Of a stretch of 64,000 nt of DNA, positions 53,641-63,289 are shown in pieces (within the stretch, counting starts at the first letter, position 1; each line of letters begins with the position of its first letter). The notes beneath the pieces were generated by a model. That model saw only the letters and a program-made list of their open reading frames with translations, was not told the origin of the DNA and made no database searches. The stretch lies in assembly GCF_000247695.1 (NCBI RefSeq), contig NW_004624795.1, forward strand, positions 6,970,899-7,034,898. The letters are read 5' to 3'. The position numbers and the translations under genes are program-made. The DNA comes from Heterocephalus glaber (Eukaryota; Chordata; Mammalia; Rodentia; Bathyergidae).

Positions 53641-54120
53641 TACTAAAGGGAATAACAGAAAGAGCTTCCTGCTAGAGAAATTTGTCCCTAGAAGAAGGAA
53701 GCAGAATCCAGCTGACATGGCACCAGCCGAGGTGTTATCCTAATGAACAGTGTAGGGGCTAAATTTTTCAGGAGCAGTCTTCCTGCCCGGAATTTACCTG
53801 GTTGTTGTAAGTGTTCCCTACTGGCCTCATAGCCCAGGCTGAATGCTCTCAGTACATACATCTAGAACACCACAGGCGCTGATATCTATAAATAGGGAGG
53901 AAGCCATAAATGAGAGCTCATTAAGTTCTTACTGACTGCTGAAAAGTAAATTAGAAAAAATAAACAGAGCTGAACATTTGTGTAAACCTCAATCTCTTTG
54001 ATGTTTTTCAATTAGCAGAGCCATTTTTCATGTGAAAAATTAATGGCTGTCACGTGCCACCTGGCTATAGAATCAAATGATAAATTTGTTTTAATGACCA
54101 TTGTCATATCTCTGGATTCA
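53641..54120. other. unique AT-rich block, possible conserved non-coding element
   Basis: No repeat recognised. Several TAAT-type homeodomain cores (CATTAAGTTC, CAATTAGCAG, AAATTAATGGC, TTTTAATGACC) lie in a repeat-free 480-base stretch. Regulatory role is inference from texture and gene-desert location. Confidence 0.35.
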
Positions 54121-54224
54121 GATACGGGCCATCTGGGTTGGGAGGAGTAAGAAGGAGGGGGCCTTTAGGGAGCACTGGTGAGGTGCCAGGCACGGTGCCA
54201 GGCTCCTGATGCCATCGTCCTTTG

Positions 54225-54370
54225 CATTTCCTGCCCTGCACCCTGAAGCTGGCACTATCCTCATTTTACAGATGAGCTTCAAGGGTGAAGAAAGTTGCCC
54301 AAGGTCGCATGGTAGATGTATAGGGCAGTCTGAGTCCACAACCCATCTCTAGTCCATTAAACCATGCTTG
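54225..54370 (-). repeat. MIR
   Basis: CCTCATTTTACAGATGAGC, GAAAGTTGCCCAAGGTCGCA, GTCTGAGTCCACAACCC. Confidence 0.8.
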
Positions 54371-54379
54371 GCAGAGGGA

Positions 54380-54830
54380 GAAAGATTTGGCAGGGAGGTA
54401 GGCATTGTCTGGCAACCCCTGGCAGGCAGCCTGTGACAGGGGTTTGCTGGAAGGAAGTACAGGGGTGGAAATGGGCAGAGTCCATTATCAGGGACCCTAG
54501 CACGGGAGATGGGTGGGGTTCAGCTGGAGTGGAGTCAAATGGGCTCAGAGCAGGCTTCGGTCCCTAGGAGAGAGATGGCATGGCCTAGGCAGGATGTGTT
54601 TTTTGCAGAGGCACTTGAGTTAGCAAGAGCTCAGGAAACAGTCGGTGAGGATGGGAACAGCAAGGCGGGATGATGCAGAGCCCACAGACTGAGTCTAAGG
54701 CTCCCTTTGTACTTGGGGGACAGAGAGAAGCAAAGCCTACGTGTGAGATCAGAAACCTCAGCTGTGGGTGCAGCCAGAGCAGGGTCTGACAGTTGTCACT
54801 GATCGTGGGACCAGCCCTTGTGTGCACAGT
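54380..54830. other. unassigned intergenic sequence
   Basis: No repeat or gene recognised. Confidence 0.35.
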
Positions 54831-54839
54831 CTTTAGTCC

Positions 54840-54990
54840 TGAAACAGTGCCTGGATATAGGCCTCATTATTCCTTTTTGTAGGTGAAGAAATGGAAATTC
54901 AGAGAAGAGAGGTAACTTGCTCAAGGGCACCAAATTGCCAGCTTGCAGCATAGAAATGCAAACCAGAAGATGTGCGCATGCTCCTCCATG
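54840..54990 (-). repeat. MIR
   Basis: CCTCATTATTCCTTTTTGTA, GAGAGGTAACTTGCTCAAGG and GCATAGAAATGCAAACC. Confidence 0.7.
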
Positions 54991-54999
54991 CCCCTTGCC

Positions 55000-56300
55000 A
55001 CCTCCCTGATATCCCATTGTAACCGACCAATTTCCATCTGCAGAAAGAGCAGCAGCCGTGGCTCTAACTTTTAGCTTGAGCTGCAGAGGACAACTTTGCC
55101 TGAGGATGGGGCACATGTGAATATCTTCCTAGACTAAGGGTGGGCTGCTCCGCTGGCCAAGAGAAGAAAAAGGAAGCTGCAAAGCCATCGTTTAATTTTT
55201 AAGAGTATTTTTGTAAGGTGCAGAGGTCAAGACTAAGGACCTGAGTCCTGGTGAGCCTTTGGTTCACAGCAAGGAAGATTAGGATCAGCTCTGTCTATGT
55301 GGCAGGGCAGGGGCTGGGCGACCTTAGCAGGATTTGTTGCAGCTGAAAGCTCCTCTTAGGAGTTTTGCTGATTGGTTTGAACTTTCCCTTGAACCTGGAG
55401 TAGATAGAGGCGTTAAGGTTTTTCCTAAGTCTCTCTTTCCATTTTGCTTTCTCCTCCATTTCTGTTTACTGAGGTCCATAATTATTCTGCTTGCCCTTTT
55501 GTAGTTGGGTGACTATGTGTTTGTTGCTTTCCTGTTGCTCTTGGCAGTTTGAAGGGTCTTCTGGGCACACCCCCATAGGCTCCCAGAAGCTTCTTGCTGG
55601 CAGTGTTTGTTCCAGCTCTGGCCTTGCTGGTCACCTGTTTAAAATTTATTCTCCTTGGCTTTGTCCCTCTCTACTTACAGCATTATTTATCTACCAATTT
55701 ATTCATCTATTAATTAATCCATTTATCTTCCAATCATCCATCTATGCCTTTATGCATGCCATGGCCCCGAATTAGCAAAGATTATGATACTTGGCTAAGA
55801 AACAACCCTTGTTTTTCTATAATCATTGAAAGCAAAAAGAGTTAAAGAAAAAAATGAAAATTCAGCTAATGTTAAAGCTTGTTAGAGTTTATTATTTTCC
55901 TTTCCTCCTCTAGAATGCTTTCTTTGTGTCTGTGTTGGAGACAGAGAAGAAGGAAAATCAGGTTTCTGCTGCTTGGAGTTTTAGATCCCATGTCTGCAGG
56001 TCAGAGGTGTCAAGTTGAAGAAATGAAAGCAGTCACCCAAGGGTGATGATTGCTGGCCATTGACTTCGATGACAGGGCTTCCCACAGGGCAGGTCCCTGG
56101 GTCTATGCCCTGGGTCCCAGTGAAGGGTTTGTACATCCTATCAGCCTGCCCGGTCCATGGCTGTGCTCCCAGATTCCCATCCTGACTCTGATAAGGTAAC
56201 CTTGGAATAGGAAGCTCAGAGCCTCCCCAGGTACTGATCACATTTTCTTTTCCTCTCTTATTCCTAAAATCAATCCATCACTGAATCACTTATATTTACT
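55000..56300. other. unassigned intergenic sequence
   Basis: Repeat-poor. A T-rich run with ATCTATTAATTAATCC-like short repeats lies near 55685-55740. No gene supported. Confidence 0.35.
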
Positions 56301-56307
56301 TATTTGT

Positions 56308-56511
56308 CAGCAATGAGGATAGAACCCAGGAGCTTGTGCATGAAATGCTTGCCCTGTACCACTGAGCCACACTCCCAGACCTTATTTAAAAAAACTTTTT
56401 TTTTGAGATGAGGTCTCGCTATGTTGCCCAGGCTAGTCTCTAACTCCTTAGCTTAAGTGATCCTCCTGTCTTAGCCCCCTGAGTAATAGACTACAGGCAC
56501 GTACCACTGTG
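56308..56511 (-). repeat. B4-type SINE
   Basis: ID-like part GCAATGAGGATAGAACCC to CCACTGAGCCACACTCCC, then B1-like part TTTTTTGAGATGAGGTCTCG to ACGTACCACTGTGCC. Confidence 0.7.
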
Positions 56512-56527
56512 CCAACTTAAATTTTTT

Positions 56528-57306
56528 TCTTAAATTCTTTTATTGGTACATTTTACGTATACAATACGTTTACATTTATCATTGGGTGCTTGTACCTGTG
56601 CATGATGTATCTTGGTTCTTATTTTTTCCCCATTACCTGTGTGCCTTTCACCCCCTCCGCCCTTCCCTATTTACACAGACTTCATTTCTATTTTTTTCTT
56701 TTCTCGTAGTTTTTCCTTTCCCTCCTTTCCTTTCCCCTTCCCCTCCCTTCACCCCTTTGTCTTTGGACCTTTTTTCCTATTTCAAATTATCAATTATTCA
56801 TTTTAATCATTTTAACCCTTGTTTACACTATCAGTTTCTCACACTAGAGAAACTATTCGGTATTTACACATGTGTGTTCTATTTATTTCACTTAAGAGTA
56901 TGGCCTCAATATGCATCCATTTAGCTATAAATGACTCTAGTTTTTCATTCTTTATGGCTGAGTAGTACTCCATTTTATAAAAAAACCACATCTTCTTTAT
57001 CCAGTTTATCCAGTTGATGGGCACTTGGGCTGTTTCCAAGCTTTAGCTATTACAAACTGTGCCGCTATGAACATGGGTGCATATGTATCGCTGTGGTATG
57101 ATTCTTTTAATTCTTTGGGGAAGATACCCAGCAGGGGAATAGCTGGGTCAAATGGGACCTCTAGTCCTAGTTCTTTGAGGTATCTTCATACTGATTTCCA
57201 CAGTGGTTGCACCAGTCTGCACTCCCACCAACAATGGAGAAGGGTTCCTTTCTGCCCACAGCCCCACCAGCATTTGTTATTGGTTGATTTCTTGATAGCA
57301 GCCATT
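56528..57306 (-). mobile_element. L1 3' end, 5'-truncated, antisense
   Basis: Read on the minus strand it has ORF2 C-terminal sequence ([20 protein letters not shown]), then a 3' UTR with the polypurine tract seen as C/T runs at 56630-56770, and ends in TAAAATGTACCAATAAAA-like sequence. Flanked by CCAACTTAAATTTTT at 56512 and 57307. Confidence 0.85.
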
Positions 57307-57320
57307 CCAACTTAAATTTT

Positions 57321-57399
57321 TTTTGTACCAGGGATCGAACTCGGGTCCTTTCACTTGCGCAGCAGGCGGCAAAACCACTGAGCTCAATCCCCGGCCCCT
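57321..57399 (-). repeat. ID SINE
   Basis: TTTTGTACCAGGGATCGAAC to CCCCGGCCCC; CCAACTTAAATTTT precedes (57307) and follows (57400). Confidence 0.93.
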
Positions 57400-57949
57400 C
57401 CAACTTAAATTTTTATTCAGCAAATAATAATTGAATCTATTTATGAGGTATAATATGGCACTTTGATATATGAATACATTGTAGAATTGGGTCAGTTAGC
57501 ATATCTATCACCTCACTAACTTCTTTGTGGTAAGAACATTTAAAATCTACTTTTTCAGCAATTTTGAAATGTGTATGATACATTAATATTCACTATAGTC
57601 ACCATGCTGTACTATAGATCAGCAGAACTTGTTCTTCCTATTGAACAGAATTTTTTGCCTTTGATCAACATTTCACCTTCCTCAGTCTCCCCTTTTCCCT
57701 CCTTACCCATGAGCCTCTGGTAATCACTATTCCACTGCATACTTCTCTCAGTTTGACCTCTTTAGATTCTGGATTTAAGTGCAATTGTTTGGTGTTTGTC
57801 TTTTCAGTGCCTGGCTTATTTCACTTAGCATAATGTCCTCTACACTAGTGGTCCCCAAACTTTTTGGCATCGGGGACTGGTTTTGTGGAAGACAATTTTT
57901 CCATGCACTAGGGGGTTGTGGTTACTTTCTTTTTTTATTGGTATATATA

Positions 57950-58035
57950 TATTTATTTTTTGGTACTGGGGATCAAACTCAGGACCTTGTGCTTTCGAGG
58001 CAGGTGGTGGAACTGCTGAGCTAAATCCCCGGCCC
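57950..58035 (-). repeat. ID SINE in MER1-like element
   Basis: TTTTTTGGTACTGGGGATCA to CCCCGGCCC; flanked by TATTGGTATATAT on both sides. Confidence 0.93.
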
Positions 58036-58252
58036 TATTGGTATATATTTATGATACCTAATTATTATGTTCCCCAGTGCTAGTATCACTGCATCAGCCC
58101 CACCTTAGATTGTGAGGCATTAGATTCTCACAAGGAGCATGCAAGCTCGATCCCTTGAATTTGCAGTTCATAGTAGGGTTTGTGCTCCTGTGAGAATCTA
58201 ATGTAGCTGCTGATCTGACAGAAGGCAGAGCTCAGGTGATGAATCCAGCCAT

Positions 58253-58352
58253 NNNNNNNNNNNNNNNNNNNNNNNNNNNNNNNNNNNNNNNNNNNNNNNN
58301 NNNNNNNNNNNNNNNNNNNNNNNNNNNNNNNNNNNNNNNNNNNNNNNNNNNN
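58253..58352. other. assembly gap, exactly 100 N
   Basis: Placeholder gap in the middle of the MER1-like element, immediately before an ID tail. Confidence 0.98.
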
Positions 58353-58444
58353 AAAATTTTTTTATTTTTTGGTACTGGGGATCCAACTCAGGACCTTGCG
58401 CTTTTGAGGCAGGTGGTGGAACCACTGAGCTAAATCTCTGGCCC
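58353..58444 (-). repeat. ID SINE beside the gap
   Basis: TTTTTTGGTACTGGGGATCC to AAATCTCTGGCCC; its tail side may be cut by the gap. Confidence 0.9.
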
Positions 58445-58463
58445 ATGTATTTTATTTTTAATT

Positions 58464-58543
58464 GTTTTTGGTACCAGGGATCAAACTCTGGACCTTGTGC
58501 TTGCGAGGCAGGCGGTGGAGCCACTGACCTAAATTACTGGCCT
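58464..58543 (-). repeat. ID SINE
   Basis: TTTTTGGTACCAGGGATCAA to TAAATTACTGGCC, 20 bases from the previous copy and in the same orientation. Confidence 0.9.
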
Positions 58544-59477
58544 GGGAGCAGCTTTAAATACAGATGAAGCTCCCTTCCTTTCCCTGGTACTGACCTTCAG
58601 ACTGGTACTGGTTTGTAGCCCAGGGGGTTGGGGCTCCCTGCTCTAGATTCTTCCATGCTGTCCTTAATAACAGAATTTCCTTCTTCTTTAAGCTTGGCTA
58701 GTATTCCATTGTATTCCATACACAACATGCCTATATGCACACATGTAGCACGTTTTAAAACCCATTTATTGACAGGAACCTTGTCTCCATATTTTGGCTA
58801 CTGTGAATAGTTCTGTAATGAACATAGAAATACAGATACCTACCTCCTTGACATGCTCATTTCAGTTCCTTTGGGTATACTGTATATCCATAAGTGGAAT
58901 TGCTGGATCACATGGTAATTCCAGTTTTAGTTTTTTGAGGAATCTCAATGCTGGTTCCAAAATAGCCATACAAATTTACATTCCCACCAACAGAGCACAA
59001 AATTTCCCCCATATCCATGGCAGCACTTAATTTTTATCTTTCTGATAATCACCATCTTAGTTGGTGTGAGGTGATCTCATTATGGCTTTAATTTGCATTT
59101 CCCTGGTGACCAGTGATGTTGAACATTTGTCATGTATCTGTTGGTCACTTGTATGTCTTCTTTTGAGAAATGTGTGTTCAGGTTCTTTGTCCATTCTTAA
59201 ATAGTTACTTTTTTTCTTGCTATTGAATAGTTTGAGTTCCTTACATATTTTGGGTCTTAGTCCTTTAGCCAATACATGAGTCGCAAAAATTTCCTCCTGT
59301 CTGTGGGTTCACTCTTGTTTCCTTTGCTCTGCAGAAACTTTTGAGTTTGATGACATCCCATGTGTCTGTTTTTGTTTTTGTGTCTTGTGCTTTTGGCTTC
59401 TGCCCGAGGAACTTACTGTCCAGGCCAAGCCGTGGTGCTTTCCTCTTATTTTTTCTTTTAGTAGATCTACAGTTTTC

Positions 59478-59564
59478 TTTTTCTTTTTCTGGTACTGGGG
59501 ATCAAATTCGGGACCTTGAGCTTGCAAGGCAGGCTGTGGAACCACTGGGCTAAATCCACAGCCC
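59478..59564 (-). repeat. ID SINE in old L1
   Basis: TTTTCTGGTACTGGGGATCA to AAATCCACAGCCC; flanked by TAGATCTACAGTTTTC and TAGCTCTACAGTTTTC. Confidence 0.93.
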
Positions 59565-59939
59565 TAGCTCTACAGTTTTCTGTCCACCTTTCTTCATGGC
59601 CCTGCAGGAAGGCAGGACAAGTTGGAGATGTTCAAGGGCTCTTGGTTTTCCCAGGATATCCTGAGTTGAATCAAGTAATGTTGCTTCATTTTTCTAGTTC
59701 CATCAACATGTGAAGCTGGATTTTATACAATTGCTATTTAAAAAGGTTGTTAAATATCTGAACTCTATTTCAGGCAGTTCAGCTGAATTTAGAACCTTTA
59801 TATTGACAATTTTTTGATACTGTAATATCAAAAACTAAAGTTTCATGCTGTAATTTTCTGTCATTAGGAAAAAAAAATATCTCTTTTATAATATGCTGCC
59901 CAAGGCTGTAAACCGCCCTTTCTTGGAAGGGATCATTTT

Positions 59940-60095
59940 AAGAGTGAGGACTCTGAAGTTAGCCCCCTGGGGTTGAAATCTTGGCTTCATTGCTAACTTG
60001 CTGCTACCTGGGGCAAATTACTTAACATCTCCTCACCTCAGTTTCTGTACTTACCAGTGAGTACAGAAATGATGCCAGTGATCACTACGGGTTGG
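59940..60095 (+). repeat. MIR
   Basis: GGACTCTGAAGTTAGCCCCC, GGGGCAAATTACTTAACATC and CCTCACCTCAGTTTCTGTAC are clear MIR landmarks. Confidence 0.8.
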
Positions 60096-60099
60096 ATTC

Positions 60100-61010
60100 C
60101 CTTGCCAGGCTCCATACCACCCTCCTCCCAGGCTGCCGTCCTGTACTCTAGAGCCTGCAAGGCTAAAATCTACATTTTCCAAAGGGCTTTGCGGATGGGG
60201 TTCAGCATGCATGGAGGGTTTGTTAATCAGATGCTTGCCCAGGATCAGGAAGGCCAAGTGAGGCACAAGCATGGCCTCCTTCCTGACCTTTCTCCTGCAA
60301 GCAAAGCTGTGAGTGAGGGTTTTGCAGCAGTCTTCTGTGGCGTGTCCAGGCCCCAAGCCTCCTGCGTGAGCAGGGGTTGTGGGGACAGCAGCGGAGCTGG
60401 AGGGGCCTCTATCTTGGTTTCTAATCTTCAGCTCACAGCAGTGGGGCTGTTATGGAAGTAGTAGTTCTAGGTTTAGCCTTAGGGATGGCATCTCCAAAGT
60501 TTGACCGGTTCCTACCATTCTGGAAACCAATCCTGGCTCCCAGACCGGAGCCTGCTCCTCCAGCTCTTCCAATGATTCTTTCCTTCATTAAATCCCTTCC
60601 CTCTTCAAAGATCCAGTCTGTTCCAGTTTCTCGTACTAATCCTGGCTGATACAAGGACCTCCCAGAGTTGCTGTGAGAATTCAGGGAGGTCATGAAGGTA
60701 CTAGGCAGCAGGGCCCAGTATGTGGTGAACACGGTCAGTGTTTAATAACATGTTATTATCATCGTGATTCCATTATTATTATTGCTATCATTATTCCATT
60801 TCAAAGTGTCCTTCCTGGTTCTGGGGTGCAGCTGAAGATGAGACAAGCTTTATCCTTCTTTAAATGTTCTTGCAATGCAGAGGACTTAAAATGAGATTCA
60901 TGTTATGAATTGATGTCAGTGATCAGTAGTAGTTGTTTTTCAAAAATACTATGTTCCTTTCTTTTGGATGAATGAAAAGCTAGTCAGCCTCTGTTATTGG
61001 CTCCTTCATT
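60100..61010. other. unassigned intergenic sequence
   Basis: Frames of up to 134 codons overlap on opposite strands and show no domain. A T/A-rich ATTATTATT run lies at 60745-60800. Confidence 0.35.
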
Positions 61011-61014
61011 TTTT

Positions 61015-61094
61015 TTTTTTGTATCGGGGATCGAACTTGGGTCCTTGCACTTGCAAGGCAGGCAGCGGAACCACTGAGCTCAATCCCCGACCCC
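61015..61094 (-). repeat. ID SINE
   Basis: TTTTTTGTATCGGGGATCGA to TCAATCCCCGACCCC; flanked by GGCTCCTTCATTTTT on both sides. Confidence 0.93.
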
Positions 61095-61484
61095 GGCTCC
61101 TTCATTTTTAATTTGTTCCTATGTGCGAGTCCCCACGTTCCCAGGCCTGGAAACTCTGTCCTAGATGGCATTCCCAAGTCCCTGACACCATACCTTGTTG
61201 TTAGGGGCTGGTCTCTGGGCGTTGATCATGAACTTCAGGAACCCAGGGATGACTCCTTTATCTTTACTTAACCCAGTGACTGATAGGAGTAGCCCTCAGG
61301 CTGGATAAATGTCACCTGGGTACCTTGTCCAACTTTTCTCAGCTCTGCGTGTTGGCCAGCATTTTCCAACTGTGCCTGAGAGTTAGAAGCACCTGGATGC
61401 TGTAAGAAATTTGAATGCCCAGGTTTTATGTCAAAAGATCATATTTTGACAGGTCTGGGTATAAGCATGTGCCCTGTATTTTTT

Positions 61485-61785
61485 TCAAAATTAATTTTAT
61501 TGGTACATTTTAGGTATACAATATAATGACATTCATCATTGGAGAAATGCACCTTTACATACTCTCCTGGTTCTTATTCTTTCCCCCATCCCCCTGCCCT
61601 CCCTTCAACCCCTCCATCCCTCCCCATTTACAAAGACTTTGTTTCCTTTTTTTCATTTTCTCATATTAATTCCATTCCCTTCTTTACTTTCCCCTACCCC
61701 TCCCACTTCCTCTTCCCCTTCCCCTTTGCCCCTTTTCTTCCTATTTCACATTATCTATTATACCTTTTAGTCCTTATTTATACGT
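61485..61785 (-). mobile_element. L1 3' UTR end, antisense
   Basis: AATTTTATTGGTACATTTTA and a CT-rich block match the L1 tails at 27060 and 56530. Flanked by TGCCCTGTATTTTTT at 61470 and 61786. Directly abuts the HMGB2 retrocopy. Confidence 0.8.
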
Positions 61786-61796
61786 TGCCCTGTATT

Positions 61797-63013
61797 TTTT
61801 TTAATATACATAATTTTATTACAAATTAAAAAAAAAAAAACACAAAATGCAACATCCTAAAAAAACCCAAAACTTACTATTGGTACTAGTTCCTGCAAAT
61901 TTGCTGTGCTACCACACACGTGAAAGAAATCATTAAATATTTAGGAACATTCAACATCAAAAGCTTTAAAATCTAACTATATGTAGTAGCTCCTCAAAAA
62001 GCTACAACCTGAATTTTTTAAAAAAGTATTTTTTCTACAAAGAATTTTATCAGCCATACAAAAATCTGTACAGTTTTTATACTGAAGCTAATGTTGAGCT
62101 GCACTTGAATTCACATTCTTAGCAAAACAATTGCCTGAGCACACATTTACTCCACATGCCATTACAGGACAGCCATTTATTCTTCATCTTCATCCTCCTC
62201 CTCCTCATCTTCCTCTTCCTCCTCCTCCTCCTCCTCATCTTCTGGTTCATTCTTCTTCTTTGAGCCTCTTGGCCTACCGGGACCCTTCTTTCCTGCTTCA
62301 CTTTTGCCCTTGGCACTGTATGCAGCAATATCCTTTTCGTACTTCTCCTTTAGCTTAGCTGCTTTTTGCTCATATGGTTGTTTATCTTTGGCTGACTGCT
62401 CAGACCACATTTCCCCCAAATTTTTTGCAGTATCTCCAATGGACAGTCTTGGGTATTCACTTTTGATCTTTGGGCGATGTTCAGAGCAGAACAGGAAGAA
62501 GGCAGACGGTGGTCTTTTAGGTGCATTGGGATCTTTCTTCTTTCCTTTCTTATCCCCACCCTTGGGAGGAACGTAATTTTTCATCTCCCTGTCATAGCGA
62601 GCCTTATCACTCTTGGCCATATCTTCAAACTTCGACTTTTCCTTCGCTGACATGGTCTTCCATCTCTCCGAGCACTTCTTGGAGAACTGGGCGAAGCTGA
62701 CCGAGGAGTCGGGGTGCTTCTTCTTGTGCTCCTCGCGGCAGGTCTGCACGAAGAAGGCGTACGAGGACATCTTGCCCCGCGGCTTGTTGGGGTCTCCCTT
62801 GCCCATGGCGGCGCGGCCTGGTGCGAGCTTTTCCTCAGTCCCGCAGAGCGGCCGGGTCCTACTACGACGCTTCCTTCCTAGGGCTCTGGCGTGAACTGGT
62901 TTACCGCTAAGGCAACCCTCAGCCTCTTGTTTTGCAGAGTTCTCCGCGCCACCACCACCACCACCGCAACTTGACATACCCGGCCACAGGCCACACCCCT
63001 GCCTCTTTGATTC
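61797..63013 (-). mobile_element. HMGB2: full HMGB2 retrocopy insertion (5' UTR to poly(A))
   Basis: On the minus strand the insertion carries a GC- and CpG-rich 5' UTR of about 200 bases, the ORF, a roughly 375-base 3' UTR, AATAAA at 61820-61815 and an A-tract (T-run at 61795-61802 on the + strand). It is flanked by the direct repeat TGCCCTGTATT at 61786 and 63014. These are the standard marks of L1-mediated retroposition. Confidence 0.9.
62177..62806 (-). pseudogene. HMGB2: HMGB2 retrocopy with intact 209-codon ORF
   Basis: HMGB2 is a nuclear, DNA-bending high-mobility-group protein with two HMG boxes and an acidic tail. This copy is intronless (the parent gene has several introns) and opens [20 protein letters not shown]. 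Box A spans about residues 1-79 and box B about 95-165; the acidic tail is about 190-209. It is HMGB2 rather than HMGB1 because of KPRGK...[13 protein letters not shown] and KKGPGRP. No stop or frameshift occurs, and the length of 209 equals human HMGB2. Cys23, Phe38, Cys45 and the box B Cys (here 107) are retained. Against remembered HMGB2 there are changes at otherwise conserved sites: N37S, E40Q, an extra Gly near 83, H118Y, G120R, K129N, R164S, T180R. These suggest relaxed constraint. The frame is also open upstream (to 63076), but ATG at 62806 matches the parental start. Either a young processed pseudogene or a retrogene. Confidence 0.95.
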
Positions 63014-63198
63014 TGCCCTGTATTCTTTAAAAGACCCTTTGATCCCCTGTCTCCCATCACTAACCTTAATAATCACTTCCTCGAGGATCAGAAAACGCAG
63101 TGACTAGATGTATGTTAATGTTGTTAGGATGACTTGCCATGGTCTCAATTGTCTGCTAAGCGGTGGCAACATCCAGCAGTTTGTTCAGTCCTCTTTTT

Positions 63199-63275
63199 TT
63201 TTGGTACCAGGGATTGAACTCGGGTCCTTGCGCTTGCGCAGCAGGCGGTGAAACCACTGAGCTAAATCCCCGGCC
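63199..63275 (-). repeat. ID SINE
   Basis: TTGGTACCAGGGATTGAACT to CCCCGGCC; flanked by TGTTCAGTCCTCTTTTT and TGTTCAGACCTCTTTTA. Close to consensus. Confidence 0.95.
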
Positions 63276-63289
63276 TGTTCAGACCTCTT

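Larger units (their letters stand above)
57845..58640 (-). mobile_element. MER1-like hAT (Charlie) element with nested IDs and gap
   Basis: Left end CTAGTGGTCCCCAAACTTTT with GTGGAAGACAATTTTTCC, right end TTGGGGCTCCCTG; internal GCATTAGATTCTCAC and GTGAGAATCTAATG form inverted arms at 58116-58203. Flanks CTCTACA and CTCTAGA are the target duplication. Inserted in an older L1, it is itself hit by three ID SINEs and contains a 100-N gap. Confidence 0.75.
57415..59600 (-). mobile_element. old L1 fragment, antisense, interrupted
   Basis: Left block 57415-57844 resembles L1 3' UTR (ATGAGCCTCTGGTAATCACT, TTCACTTAGCATAATGTCC) and right block 58641-59600 resembles ORF2 3' coding sequence (TGGATCACATGGTAATTCCA, CCTTTAGCCAATACATGAG). 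AATGTCCTCT resumes as AGATTCTTCCATGCTG across the MER1 element, proving the L1 was there first. No open frame remains. Confidence 0.8.

Noticed and set aside
56839..57039. Minus-strand frame with L1 ORF2-like C-terminus as a gene
   Set aside because: It is the 5'-truncated remnant of an L1; no full-length ORF2 remains.
60057..60461. 134-codon frame
   Set aside because: Begins in a MIR and has an opposing frame of about 100 codons; no domain.
62807..63076. N-terminal extension of the HMGB2 frame to 299 codons
   Set aside because: The extra sequence is the parental 5' UTR read in frame plus flanking genomic DNA; the parental ATG is at 62806.
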